Assembly (NCBI RefSeq): GCF_900141985.1
Contig: NZ_FQZK01000016.1
Coordinates: 1 to 64,000 of the forward strand
Length of the DNA: 64,000 bases
Direction of reading: 5' to 3'
DNA from: Nocardiopsis flavescens
Lineage (GTDB): Bacteria > Actinomycetota > Actinomycetes > Streptosporangiales > Streptosporangiaceae
Both the position numbers and the translations under genes were made by a program. Under the pieces are notes generated by a model. It had not been told where the DNA came from and searched no databases. It saw nothing but the letters and a program-made list of their open reading frames with translations. Numbering within the stretch: position 1 is the stretch's first letter; each line of letters starts with the position of its first letter. This document shows positions 41,843 through 50,621 of this stretch, piece by piece.

Positions 41843-42673
41843 CTAGGGTGTAAGAGCCCAGCCCGAGACCAGGAAGTCGACGGTGTCGGGCAGTGCGCGC
41901 CCCCACGGGGCCGCCGCGGTGCCCGCGGCGTGATCCGCGCCCGGGTCCCGGGTGGCGACCGTCATACCGCGCGCGGACAGGGCGTCGGCCAGCGGGCCGG
42001 TGTCCCCGCCGACCAGCAGGAGGCGGGTGGCCGCGGACTCGGCGACCTCCCCGTCGGCGGGATCCCAGAGCACCGCCTGGGCGACGTCGGGCGAGGCGGC
42101 GGCGGCCGGCACGGCGTCGCCGGCGCCCCCGACCGCCCGCAGCGCGCTCGGGCGCGCGTGGGCGCCCTCCACCGCACGCACCACGGCACGGGTGAGGACG
42201 GCGGGGGCCCCGTCGGTGCGCTCCGGTACCGCGACCACGAACTCCACGCCGGTACGGCACATCTCGCGGTCCAGCGCCGCCCGGGCGTCCCCGTCCACGG
42301 CGCCGCGGTGGTCGGTGCCCGCCCCGTGCAGCAGGTACAGGACGGGCAGGTCGGCGCTGTCGGGCCCGACCGGTCTGCGCACCCACAGCTCGCGCTCCCC
42401 GCCCGGCGCGGTCTCGTCGGGGATCGCGGAGACCTCGGCCGGCGCGGACTGCACGCAGGCGGAGACCTGCCCGGGCCGGGGGAGCGGGGCGGGGCGCCCC
42501 GCCCCGGGCGGCGGCAGGAGGGCGCTGCCCGCCAGCACCGGGTCGGGGCCCAGGTGGGCGCCGACCCGCTCCACGAGCCCTTCGGGCGGCAGGGCGGCGA
42601 GCGCGGCGGCGGCCACCGCCACCAGGCCGGAGGAGACGAGCACGAAGGCGCGCTGGGAGGACGTGGAGAACAC
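41843..42673 (-). CDS. exported esterase-like protein, probably inactive
   Basis: The protein has 276 residues from GTG 42673, with GAGG about 7 bases before. A membrane or signal segment lies early (AFVLVSSGLVAVAAAALAAL). A Pro/Gly stretch leads to a domain with LPVLYLLHGAGTDHRGAVDG, which recalls the oxyanion strand of S-formylglutathione-hydrolase-like esterases. The nucleophile elbow is not found: GAVGGAGDAVPAA stands where G-x-S-x-G would be. It may be a non-catalytic relative. It is divergent-free and lies directly upstream of mshA on the same strand. Confidence 0.6.
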   Translation of the reverse strand: MFSTSSQRAFVLVSSGLVAVAAAALAALPPEGLVERVGAHLGPDPVLAGSALLPPPGAGRPAPLPRPGQVSACVQSAPAEVSAIPDETAPGGERELWVRRPVGPDSADLPVLYLLHGAGTDHRGAVDGDARAALDREMCRTGVEFVVAVPERTDGAPAVLTRAVVRAVEGAHARPSALRAVGGAGDAVPAAAASPDVAQAVLWDPADGEVAESAATRLLLVGGDTGPLADALSARGMTVATRDPGADHAAGTAAAPWGRALPDTVDFLVSGWALTP

Positions 42674-42800
42674 CGGTGACCTCGGGAGGGGTCGGGGGTC
42701 AGGGGCATCCCGGCACGGAAGGGCCAGGGATGTCACTCATGGTAACCATCCCTGTCCCATGTGTGTGGGAAATGCGCGTCCCCCTTGCCCCGCGGGGCGC

Positions 42801-43784
42801 TCACACCGCCAGCGCGTGCCGCAGCCGCAGGTCCTCCGGGTAGGGGCGCAGATAGGTCTGGCAGCGCAGCCACTCCGGCCCGTCCGCCTCCCCGTGGTGG
42901 CGCAGCAGGGCCATCGGCAGGCTGAGCGGGGCGCGCTCCTCGCGGTAGTCCTCGACGGCGGCGAGCAGGTCGTGCCTGCGCGCGTCGTCCAGGCCCTCGC
43001 TGATCATCCCGAAGGCGTGCTGGAGGGCGTTGGCGTGCCTGCCCCGGCTCGTCCGCACGGCCAGCGCGCGGTGGAACGCCTCGGTGTACTCCTGTTGCGT
43101 CCGCTCCGGGTCGGACGCCCCGGCCCGGGCCGTGATGCGCCCCGTCTCCCGGTACCCCTCCGGCGAGTGCGCCATCAACTGGAGCTTGTGCCGGGTCTGG
43201 AACGCCACGAGGTCCCGGGGCCGCCACTGCGACTCCCACAGGGTGCGCAGCCGGGCGTGGGCGAAGATCCGCTCCACGAACGCCTCGCGCAGCGCCGCGT
43301 CCGACAGCCGGCCCTGCTCCTCGACCGGCAGGCCGGGCAGCAGTTCGGTGAGGCGCGCCGCGAACGCCCCGCGCCCCTTGCCGTCCACGCGCTGTTTGTC
43401 CTCGTCGAACACCGGCAGGGCCAGCAGCCCGCAGCTGGGCGACTTGTTCTTGAGCACGTACCCGTCCAGGCCGCGCAGCTCCTCCAGCCGGGCGTCGGCG
43501 ATGCCCGCCAGCTCGTCGGTGCGGTCGGAGCCGTCCCCGCTGGAGATCACCCGGTTCTCCTCGCCCCGCCGCCGCAGGTGCAGGGTGGGCCGCGGGGTCC
43601 CCAGGCCGATCTCGGCCTCGGGGCACACCTCGGTCCACTCCACGTGGCGGTCGAGTTCGTCGGTGAGGAAGCGGTACCGCGAGTGGCCGCCGTTGTAGCG
43701 GACGGGAACCCCCAGCAGGCAGCTGGAGGCCCCCACCCGCGGCCTGACCTCTGTCTTCTCCGACCCCGGAGCGATGGTGTCCAT
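42801..43784 (-). CDS. DUF523-DUF1722 fusion protein (TudS/YbgA-like)
   Basis: The 327-residue protein has two domains. The N-terminal DUF523 (VGASSCLLGVPVRYNGGHSR, then WTEVCPEAEIGLGTPR and LKNKSPSCGLL) has three conserved Cys that bind a [4Fe-4S] cluster in the thiouracil desulfidase TudS. The C-terminal DUF1722 begins about residue 190 (DLVAFQTRHKLQLMAHSPEGY), as in E. coli YbgA. It is divergent from a photolyase, the same partner as ybgA next to phrB, so a UV- or thiopyrimidine-related role is likely. Confidence 0.92.
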   Translation of the reverse strand: MDTIAPGSEKTEVRPRVGASSCLLGVPVRYNGGHSRYRFLTDELDRHVEWTEVCPEAEIGLGTPRPTLHLRRRGEENRVISSGDGSDRTDELAGIADARLEELRGLDGYVLKNKSPSCGLLALPVFDEDKQRVDGKGRGAFAARLTELLPGLPVEEQGRLSDAALREAFVERIFAHARLRTLWESQWRPRDLVAFQTRHKLQLMAHSPEGYRETGRITARAGASDPERTQQEYTEAFHRALAVRTSRGRHANALQHAFGMISEGLDDARRHDLLAAVEDYREERAPLSLPMALLRHHGEADGPEWLRCQTYLRPYPEDLRLRHALAV

Positions 43785-43882
43785 GCTCTCCCCCTACCCG
43801 TTCCGGCGGCCGGGCCTCGTCCTCGACCGTCCGTGCCACTCACAGTGCCATTCGTTCACCGAGAGTGAGAGGATGGTGTGTC

Positions 43883-45181
43883 ATGGCACACACCATTGTC
43901 CTGTTCACGCAGGACCTGCGCTTGCACGACCACCCGGCCCTGTGCGCCGCGCTCCGGAGCGGTGACACCGTGCTACCGGTGTTCGTCCTGGACCCCGCGC
44001 TGCTGCGCCGCTCCGCCCGCAACAGGGTCCGCGCGCTGCCCGGCATCCTCACCGAGCTGCGCGGGGGGCTGCGCGACCGGGGCGGGGACCTGGTCGTACG
44101 CCGGGGCGACGCCGCCGCCGAGGCCGCGGCCCTGGCGAAGGAGACCGGGGCGGACACCGTCCACCTCACCGAGGGGGTCACCCGCACCGCGGCCCGGCGC
44201 GAGGAGCGGCTGCGCGGCCTCGGCCTGGACGTGGTCTCCCACCCCGGGCTCACCGTCGTGCCGCCCGGCGACGTCACCCCCGCCGGCGGCGACCACTACA
44301 AGGTGTTCACGCCCTACCTGCGCGCCTGGGAGGCCCACCCCTGGAGGGCCGTCCTCCCCGCGCCGGAGCGCGTGTCCCTGCCCGGCGGCGTCGACCCCGG
44401 CGAGATCCCCGCCGAGCTGGACGAGGGGCGCGGTGAGACCGCCGAGCGCCCCCTGCGCCTGGGGGAGGAGGCGGCCCGGCACCGGCTGGACGCCTGGTTG
44501 GAGAGCGGGCTGGCCCACTACGCCGACCGGCACGACGACCTGCCCGCGGGCGCGACCTCGCACCTGTCCGCGGACCTGCGCCTGGGCTGCCTCTCGGCGC
44601 TGGAGGCGGCGTCCCTGGCGCGGGACGAGCCCGGCGGGGCCGAGTTCGTGCGCCAGCTCGCCTGGCGCGACTTCCACCACCAGGTCACCGCCGCCTTCCC
44701 CGACATGGCCGTACGCGACTACCGCCCGCGCGGCGCCCGGTGGCGTGACGACGCCGCCGCGCTGAAGGCGTGGAAGGAGGGCCGCACCGGGGTGCCCGTC
44801 GTGGACGCGGGCATGCGCCAGCTGCTGAGCGAGGGGTTCATGCACAACCGCGCGCGCATGATCACCGCCGCGTTCCTCACCCGCACCCTCCGGATCCACT
44901 GGCGGGCCGGGGCCGACCACTTCGCCGAGCACCTGCTGGACGGGGACGTGGCCGACAACTACGGCAACTGGCAGTGGGTGGCCGGGACGGGCAACGACAC
45001 CCGCCCCAACCGGTCGTTCAACCCGCTGCGGCAGGCACGCCGGTTCGACCCGGAGGGGGTGTACGTGCGCCGCTACGTGGCCGAGCTGGCCGACCTGCCC
45101 GGCAAAGCGGCGCACACCCCGTGGGACTCGACCGCCGCGGACGGCGACTACCCGCCGCCCATCGCCTCCCCGGGCTCCTGA
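43883..45181 (+). CDS. phr: deoxyribodipyrimidine photolyase
   Basis: The 432-residue photolyase has ALPGILTELRGGLRDRGGDLVVRRGD (antenna domain) and, in the FAD domain, FVRQLAWRDFHHQVTAAFPD. WKEGRTGVPVVDAGMRQLLSEGFMHNRARMI, LLDGDVADNYGNWQWVAGTGNDTRPNRSFNP and RYVAELADLP continue it. The N...W...D arrangement and the NxxxxRSFNP box indicate a CPD photolyase class I. GAGAGGATGG precedes ATG 43883. Its divergent DUF523/DUF1722 partner shares the 98-bp promoter region. Confidence 0.95.
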   Translation: MAHTIVLFTQDLRLHDHPALCAALRSGDTVLPVFVLDPALLRRSARNRVRALPGILTELRGGLRDRGGDLVVRRGDAAAEAAALAKETGADTVHLTEGVTRTAARREERLRGLGLDVVSHPGLTVVPPGDVTPAGGDHYKVFTPYLRAWEAHPWRAVLPAPERVSLPGGVDPGEIPAELDEGRGETAERPLRLGEEAARHRLDAWLESGLAHYADRHDDLPAGATSHLSADLRLGCLSALEAASLARDEPGGAEFVRQLAWRDFHHQVTAAFPDMAVRDYRPRGARWRDDAAALKAWKEGRTGVPVVDAGMRQLLSEGFMHNRARMITAAFLTRTLRIHWRAGADHFAEHLLDGDVADNYGNWQWVAGTGNDTRPNRSFNPLRQARRFDPEGVYVRRYVAELADLPGKAAHTPWDSTAADGDYPPPIASPGS

Positions 45182-45185
45182 CCCG

Positions 45186-45608
45186 CTACTGGACGCAGAA
45201 CTCGTTGCCCTCGACGTCCAGCATGAGCACGTGGTGCGTGCCCGGCTCCCGGACCGTGCGCACCGCCGTGGCGCCCAGGCCCACCAGGCGCTCGGCCTCG
45301 GCGTCGCGGCGCTCGGGGCCCGCGTTGATGTCGACGTGCCAGCGGTTCTTGACCGTCTTGGGCTCGGGAACGCGCTGGAACAGCAGGCGGCGGCCGTCGG
45401 CGGGGTCGCGCACGGCGGCCGCGGTGATCCAGGCCCGGCGGCCGTTCACCAGGGTGGTGTGCTCCCGCGGGTCGATGACGCCGTCGGCGGTGAGCCGGTC
45501 GATGAGGTCCTGGTGGTCCTCCACCTCGTAGCCCAGGGCCGCGGCCCAGAAGGCGGCCATCCGGTGCGGATCGGTGCAGTCCACGGTGAGCTGCCAGTCG
45601 TGTGCCAC
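45186..45608 (-). CDS. VOC (glyoxalase-like) family protein
   Basis: The 140-residue protein starts MAHDWQLTVDCTDPHRMAAFWAAALGYEVE. WHVDINAGPERRDAEAERLVGLGATAVRTV and HHVLMLDVEGNEFCVQ contain the His and Glu of the two beta-alpha-beta-beta-beta half-modules. It belongs to the actinobacterial Glo_EDI_BRP_like group with no known substrate. It converges on the photolyase with 4 bp between. Confidence 0.9.
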   Translation of the reverse strand: MAHDWQLTVDCTDPHRMAAFWAAALGYEVEDHQDLIDRLTADGVIDPREHTTLVNGRRAWITAAAVRDPADGRRLLFQRVPEPKTVKNRWHVDINAGPERRDAEAERLVGLGATAVRTVREPGTHHVLMLDVEGNEFCVQ

Positions 45609-45841
45609 GGTCGTTCCCCCTCGGTGCGCGGTCCCCGCCGCCTTCCTACCGCGCGGGTGCGATGATCCGGGTGCGGCGCGCGGGGGCCCGGGCGGGGGCT
45701 CCCCCCGGAGGCCGGGAAGCGAATCACCTCACAGATCCCTCACACCGCGTGGGACCCGGCGGTCCGGATCGGGACGTCGGACCCCTGCCGTCCGGGCTAC
45801 AGAACCCTTGCCCCGTGGGACACCACGAATTAACGTGGGGG

Positions 45842-45875
45842 TACGACAGTGCGTAGTACGACCACAAGTAGACTC
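45842..45875 (+). promoter_or_regulatory. BlaI-type operator dyads and leaderless promoter
   Basis: TACGAC (45842-45847) and GTAGTA (45853-45858) form an imperfect TACNAC dyad; a second TACGAC at 45857-45862 precedes GTAGA. These resemble BlaI/MecI operator half-sites. TAGACT at 45870-45875 is 7 bases before ATG 45882, so the repressor would cover its own leaderless promoter. Confidence 0.55.
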
Positions 45876-45881
45876 GAAGGC

Positions 45882-46244
45882 ATGAATCGGCTCGGCGAAC
45901 TTGAACGCGCAGTGATGGATGTACTGTGGGCACGAGATGAACCAATGACGGTTCGTGAGGTCGGTCGAGAGCTCGCCGAGCGGGATCTCGCGCACACCAC
46001 CGTCATGACCGTGCTCGACCGACTGGCCAAGAAGAAGGTCGTCACCCGGGCACGCGAAGGCCGCGCATGGCGGTACCGCCCGGCAGCCAGCCGGGAGTCC
46101 TACGTGTCCGAGTTGATGTTCGACGCTCTCGGGCAGACCGGTGATCGTGACGCGGCCCTGGCCGCCTTCGTCCAGTCCATGGACGGCACGGGGGCTGAAG
46201 CGCTCCGGCGCGCACTCGCGGAAATCGAGCAGCCAAGGAACTAG
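45882..46244 (+). CDS. BlaI/MecI/CopY-family repressor
   Basis: The protein has 120 residues from ATG 45882 (MNRLGELERAVMDVLW), the usual N-terminus. The frame extends to GTG 45849, but that lies inside the operator. The winged helix reads MTVREVGRELAERDLAHTTVMTVLDRLAKKKVV with wing AREGRAWRYRPAASRESYVS. The C-terminal helices dimerise, and in BlaI systems are cleaved by the M56 partner. The M56 gene follows 5 bases downstream. The operon is probably autorepressed. Confidence 0.95.
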   Translation: MNRLGELERAVMDVLWARDEPMTVREVGRELAERDLAHTTVMTVLDRLAKKKVVTRAREGRAWRYRPAASRESYVSELMFDALGQTGDRDAALAAFVQSMDGTGAEALRRALAEIEQPRN

Positions 46245-46249
46245 TCCGT

Positions 46250-47194
46250 ATGGTCAGTGCCGCCCTCCTCTCTCTCGTCGCGGTCGGCTGCCTCGTCGCC
46301 ATGGGGCTCCTGCACCGGGCGAAGTGGCCCTCGCGCGGGCCCTACACGGCCGTGATCACCTGGCAGGCCCTCGGCCTCGCCTGGGGCGTCTCCACCATCG
46401 GTGCGCTCCTGGCCTTCGGACTCTCCTCCTACCAGCAGGGCGCCGCGGGCGGACTGCTGGCGCTGGCCACCGACATCGTCACCGGCCGCATCGTGGTCGC
46501 CGAACTCGCCCAGGGCGTCGAGGGCGTCCTGCACCTGGTGGCCGTGCTGCTCGCGGTCGTGCTCACCCTGGTGCTCTTCTACGGCCTGGTCTCCTCCTTC
46601 GTGCAGGTGGTACGCGTCCGCCGACGCCACCACGACCTCCTCGAACTCGTCGCGCGCGACCACCCCGACGTCCCCGGCGCCCGGGTCATCGAGCACCCGG
46701 CCGCCGCCGCGTACTGTCTCCCGGGTGTGCTCCGCTCCCAGGTCGTGATCAGCGAGGGCGCCCTCGCCGTCCTCGACAACCGGGAGCTGGCGGCCGTCCT
46801 GGCCCACGAGCACGCCCACCTGCGCGAGCGCCACGACCTGGTGCTGCTGCCGTTCTCCTCCCTCAAGCGCGCCTTCCCGCGGGTGCGGCTGGTGCGCACC
46901 TACTACGAGACGGTCGCCCTCCTCATCGAGATGTGCGCCGACGACCAGGCCCGCCGCACCAGCTCCCCGCGCGAGCTGGCCATGGCGCTGCTGCGGTTCG
47001 GCGCCGCCGGGCCCGCCCCGGTGCCCGCCGGGGCGATGGCCGCCGTCCAGGAGGCCGAGCCCGAGGTGATGCGCCGGGTCAACCGCCTGCTGCGGCCCGA
47101 CGCCGAACTCCCGTACCACGCGGGCGCCGTGATCATGGGTGCCTCGGCCTTCCTGCTGGCCTCGGTCACCTGCCTCTGGCACATCACCATCTGA
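46250..47194 (+). CDS. M56-family membrane metallopeptidase (BlaR1/MecR1-like, no sensor domain)
   Basis: The 314-residue protein has about four or five membrane helices. The zinc motif is AAVLAHEHAHLRERHDL (H-E-x-A-H), with ALLIEMCADDQARRTSSPRELAMALL giving the third ligand. The penicillin-binding sensor domain of BlaR1 is absent, and the protein ends soon after the last helix. Mycobacterial BlaI/BlaR pairs have the same short form. It should cleave or trigger release of the adjacent repressor. Confidence 0.92.
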   Translation: MVSAALLSLVAVGCLVAMGLLHRAKWPSRGPYTAVITWQALGLAWGVSTIGALLAFGLSSYQQGAAGGLLALATDIVTGRIVVAELAQGVEGVLHLVAVLLAVVLTLVLFYGLVSSFVQVVRVRRRHHDLLELVARDHPDVPGARVIEHPAAAAYCLPGVLRSQVVISEGALAVLDNRELAAVLAHEHAHLRERHDLVLLPFSSLKRAFPRVRLVRTYYETVALLIEMCADDQARRTSSPRELAMALLRFGAAGPAPVPAGAMAAVQEAEPEVMRRVNRLLRPDAELPYHAGAVIMGASAFLLASVTCLWHITI

Positions 47195-47785
47195 CCCGGC
47201 GTCCCCGCCCCGGGCGCGGCACCGCCCGGCGCCCCTCTGTCCGGCGTCCCCGGCCGCCCGTGCACCGCGTTCCGCCGCGTTGCGACACCGCCCGGCGTCC
47301 CCGGCCGCCCGTCCGGGGCCTGCTTTCGTTCCCGCCCCCCGACCAGGCCCCGGGCGCGTCCGTCCTTTCCCGCACGCTGCCGCCCCGAGGCTTTTCACCC
47401 TCCCGGTCGCCCGTACGCGGTGTGCCGCCGTGCTGCGGCTCCTGCGCGCGGGTGGGCCCCGCCCGGTCGCCGCCCCCGCCCGTCCCGCCACCGTCGTGCC
47501 ACCGTGCCCCCACGGGGTCCGGCCGTCCGCGCACCGTGCCGCGTCCCCGTCGCACACGCCCGTCCCGCCCGGGCCCCTGTCCCCGGCGGCCCCGCCGCCA
47601 TTGCGCCACCGGCCCGCCGGTCCGGGGCCCTTTCGACCGCGACGGCCGCGTACCCTGGGGCCCGCCCGGTGATCCCACCTCCCCTCCGGTGTGACACGCC
47701 TCCGGGCACGATTCCCGCCCCCGATCCGTTTACCGTGGAGGACGGGCGGGACCCCCGTTCCCAGGAACATCGTCGGGAGAGTGTT
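47195..47785. other. 591-bp GC-rich intergenic region with a 21-bp direct repeat
   Basis: Twenty-one bases starting CCGGCGTCCCCGGCCGCCCG occur at 47241-47261 and again at 47292-47312. The rest is cytosine-rich on the plus strand. Long open frames on both strands are Pro/Arg/Ala-rich with no recognisable start or domain. The downstream DUF2516 gene has its RBS at the end of this region. Confidence 0.55.
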
Positions 47786-48085
47786 GTGATCGGAATGATC
47801 TGGTTCGTCGTTTACCTGGTCACCTTCGTGGCCAGCCTGTACGCCCTGATCGAGGCGATCCGGACCCCGGCCGAGGCCTTCGCGATCATGGACAAGCAGA
47901 CCAAGAAGCTCTGGGTCACCCTCACCGGTGTGGCCACCGGCCTCTCCGCGCTCGCGGTGTTCCTCAACATCGCCATCTTCATCCTGCTCTGCCTGGTCGC
48001 CACCCTCATCTTCCTGCTCGACGTGCGCCCCGCCGTCAAGGGCGTGGGCGGCGGCCGCAACGAGGGCCCCTACGGGCCCTGGTAG
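47786..48085 (+). CDS. DUF2516 family membrane protein
   Basis: The protein has 99 residues from GTG 47786, preceded by CGGGAGAG. Two or three membrane helices follow: MIWFVVYLVTFVASLYALIEAI and VTLTGVATGLSALAVF plus IFILLCLVATLIFLLDV. The ending DVRPAVKGVGGGRNEGPYGPW is typical of the actinobacterial family. Function unknown. Its last 16 bases overlap the convergent hydrolase gene. Confidence 0.93.
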   Translation: MIGMIWFVVYLVTFVASLYALIEAIRTPAEAFAIMDKQTKKLWVTLTGVATGLSALAVFLNIAIFILLCLVATLIFLLDVRPAVKGVGGGRNEGPYGPW

Positions 48086-50502
48086 GCCTCCTCCAGCTCC
48101 GTGAGCATCCGGCGCAGCGCCTGCGAGTAGGCCGGGTCGTCCGTGTAGTACGAGTGACCCAGGATCTCCGGGCGCCGCGCCTCCCCTGGGAGCGCGTCGT
48201 AGGAGCGCGGGTCCGGCAGTGGCGCCTGCGGCTCCACCACCGCGGTCTCCGGGCCCGTCCCCGAGCGCATCCGCACCGGTCCGGCGATGGCGTCGGTGGT
48301 CCGCCACAGGTTGCGCCACCCCGCCACCCGGCCGCGCAGGTCCGCGAACGGCTCCGGGCCGAAGAAAGCGGGGAAGTAGCGCGCATACAGCCGGTCCAGC
48401 GGCGAGCCGTGGGTGATCAGCGCGACCCGGCCCAGGCAGTCGTCGGGCAGCTGCCACACCGTCGCCGCGGCCAGCACCGAGCCCTGCGAGTGCCCCGACA
48501 GGACCACGGCGGTGCCCTCGCGGGTCATCCTGGCGACCCGTGCCACCAGCTGCGGCACCGCCCGCTCGGCGTAGGAGGGCGGGGCCAGCGGGTGCGCCAC
48601 CCGCGGCCAGAAGGTGCCCACGTCCCACAGGGCCCCCACCGCCTGCCGGGTCGGCCGGTCCCGGTAGGCGCTGCGGCCGATCCACACCAGGGCGGCGAGC
48701 GCGGCCCCGCCCAGCAGCGACCCCGCGCCGATGAGCGCCGACACCGCCCCCTGGGCGACCACCCGCACCCGCCCGGCCACGGCCACCGCCGCGGGCTCGG
48801 GCCCGTCGGGGGTGAGGTGCCCGGACAGGATCGAGTACAGCACCAGCGCGCCCAGCGCCGCCGCCGGGAGCAGCAGCGCCACCAGCACCCCGGGCACCAC
48901 CTCGGTCATCCGCCCCAGCGCCCGCGCCCGCGCGATGTCCCGGGTCCGCCGGTCGCGGACGCTGCGCTCGTAGTCCTCGGTGACCCCGCCCAGGTGCGCC
49001 CGGGCGCTCCGCCGCAGCCGCACCGCCAGTACCGCCGCCACGGCCACCGCCAGCACCGCCTCCAGCGCGATCGCCAGCTGGAGCCAGGAGTAGACGGTGG
49101 GGGTCTCCAGCACCAGGCAGTCCCGGCCCGGGGTGGACAGCGCCCGGCAGCCGCTCAGCCACAGCGACCCCTGGTACACCAGCACCGCCGAGAACGCCCC
49201 GCCGGTCAGCGCACCCAGCGCCGCCGTGGCCGGCCCGGCCATCCCGCGCAGCGCCGCCCCCCGGTGCGCCCGGGCGCAGGCGTACAGCACCACGGCCGCG
49301 GCCAGGGTGATCAGCACCAGCGCCACCTGGGCGGTGAACAGGGCGTTGAGCACCGACGCGTGCCCGGGCAGCCGCCCCTGGGCCGTCCACCCCGGCCGCG
49401 GCCACAGCACGTACAGCGCGGTGGCGGCGGCCAGGACCAGAACGGCGTCGCGCAGCAGGCGGCACAGGCGGTCGGCCCGCGCGTTCCACCGCGGATCCAC
49501 CCCCGGCACGAGCACACTGGCCGTGCTCACCAGCGCCACCGCCCCCAGCACCCCGACCAGCGCGACGCCCCACGGGCGGGCCGCGCCGCCCGCCAGGTCG
49601 TACAGCAGCGCGGGGACCGCCACCAGCAGCGCCAGCACCCCCAGCGCCACCGCGATGTGCGCGGAGCGCAGCCTCGCCATGATCTCGCTGTTGCGCCACA
49701 GGTCGGGGTGGCTCAGCGGGGCGGCGGGGTCGTACGCGGGCGGCGCCGAGGTGGTGACCACCTCGTAGTCGGCCGCCGTGCGCCGCGACAGCCGCCACAG
49801 CACCGCCACCAGCGCCAGCGGCACCAGCGACCCCACCAGCAGGGCCGGCCCGGGGGCCGACAGCACGGAGTCGGGCGAGGCCCAGAAGGACAGCCACGGC
49901 CGCGCCCGCACGCACTCCTCGCCCAGCCCGGCGGCGCACTGCCACCCGAGCAGGTCCACCCCGATCCCGGCGGCCGCCACCGTGATGAGCACGGTGAGGG
50001 TGAGCGCCAGCAGCCGGATCCCGGCCCCGTACACGTTGTCGGCCACCCGCGCCGTCCCGCGCAGGTTACGGCCGGCGCGCCCCGGCCGCATCCAGTACGC
50101 CACGTTGACCAGCATGAACGGCAGCAGGAGGAGCCAGAACGCACGCGAGGCGCTGCCCGAGGTGAGGTTGCCCCAGGCGAAGATCTCCCGCCGCACCCCG
50201 GGCACCGTCTCGGTGTCGGCGCCGCGCCGCCACCGGAAGAACCCGGCGAGCCCGTCGCCGCCCACCCGCATGGCGGGCTCGACGTCCAGCAGCTCCTCGG
50301 CCTGGCCGCCGCTGACCCCGTGGACCCGCAGCTCCACGCGCGCCCGCCCGGGGCGGGCGGCGGGGTGGGCGGAGCCGGGGTGCGCCCCCGGCCCGTCCTC
50401 GGGAGCCGGTGGCGCGGGGGTGTGCGGGGGCGCGGAGGGGAGGGGGCCGGCGGCGGGGGAGAGGGGTTCGTGGGATCGGAGGGACTCTGTTTGATCCGAC
50501 AT
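48070..50502 (-). CDS. large membrane protein with alpha/beta hydrolase domain
   Basis: The 810-residue protein starts MSDQTESLRSHEPLSP. After a Pro/Ala-rich linker, RVELRVHGVSGGQAEELLDVE opens the hydrolase core (the HGVSG strand). Around ten membrane helices fill residues from about 110 to 630. The hydrolase resumes near the C-terminus: GTAVVLSGHSQGSVLAAATVWQLP (nucleophile elbow), ALITHGSPLDRLYARYFPAFFG, and a late HSYYTDDPAY that could carry the catalytic His. The core is thus split by the membrane region. The family is uncharacterised but recurrent in actinomycetes. Confidence 0.85.
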   Translation of the reverse strand: MSDQTESLRSHEPLSPAAGPLPSAPPHTPAPPAPEDGPGAHPGSAHPAARPGRARVELRVHGVSGGQAEELLDVEPAMRVGGDGLAGFFRWRRGADTETVPGVRREIFAWGNLTSGSASRAFWLLLLPFMLVNVAYWMRPGRAGRNLRGTARVADNVYGAGIRLLALTLTVLITVAAAGIGVDLLGWQCAAGLGEECVRARPWLSFWASPDSVLSAPGPALLVGSLVPLALVAVLWRLSRRTAADYEVVTTSAPPAYDPAAPLSHPDLWRNSEIMARLRSAHIAVALGVLALLVAVPALLYDLAGGAARPWGVALVGVLGAVALVSTASVLVPGVDPRWNARADRLCRLLRDAVLVLAAATALYVLWPRPGWTAQGRLPGHASVLNALFTAQVALVLITLAAAVVLYACARAHRGAALRGMAGPATAALGALTGGAFSAVLVYQGSLWLSGCRALSTPGRDCLVLETPTVYSWLQLAIALEAVLAVAVAAVLAVRLRRSARAHLGGVTEDYERSVRDRRTRDIARARALGRMTEVVPGVLVALLLPAAALGALVLYSILSGHLTPDGPEPAAVAVAGRVRVVAQGAVSALIGAGSLLGGAALAALVWIGRSAYRDRPTRQAVGALWDVGTFWPRVAHPLAPPSYAERAVPQLVARVARMTREGTAVVLSGHSQGSVLAAATVWQLPDDCLGRVALITHGSPLDRLYARYFPAFFGPEPFADLRGRVAGWRNLWRTTDAIAGPVRMRSGTGPETAVVEPQAPLPDPRSYDALPGEARRPEILGHSYYTDDPAYSQALRRMLTELEEAYQGP

Positions 50503-50621
50503 GCCAGCATCCTGCCACGCTCCGTGTCCGCGTGGCGGCGCGATCCGCGACCTGTGGAAAACCCTGTTCCCGGCGGCCGTCCCCGGGGGGCGGGCCCGGC
50601 CCCCGAAGGGCCCCGGCGCCC

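Noticed and set aside
45849..45881. GTG 45849 as start of the BlaI-type repressor
   Set aside because: It lies inside the operator dyads, and TAGACT with 7-base spacing plus the family N-terminus favour ATG 45882.
47139..47672. Plus-strand frame of 177 codons beyond the M56 gene
   Set aside because: It starts within the M56 gene in another frame and is Pro/Arg/Ala-rich without a domain; the region was left as intergenic.
46241..49945. A 1234-codon open frame on the minus strand over the M56 gene, the intergenic region and the hydrolase C-terminus
   Set aside because: The composition is repetitive Gly/Arg/Ala and it lies in the wrong frame of well-recognised genes.
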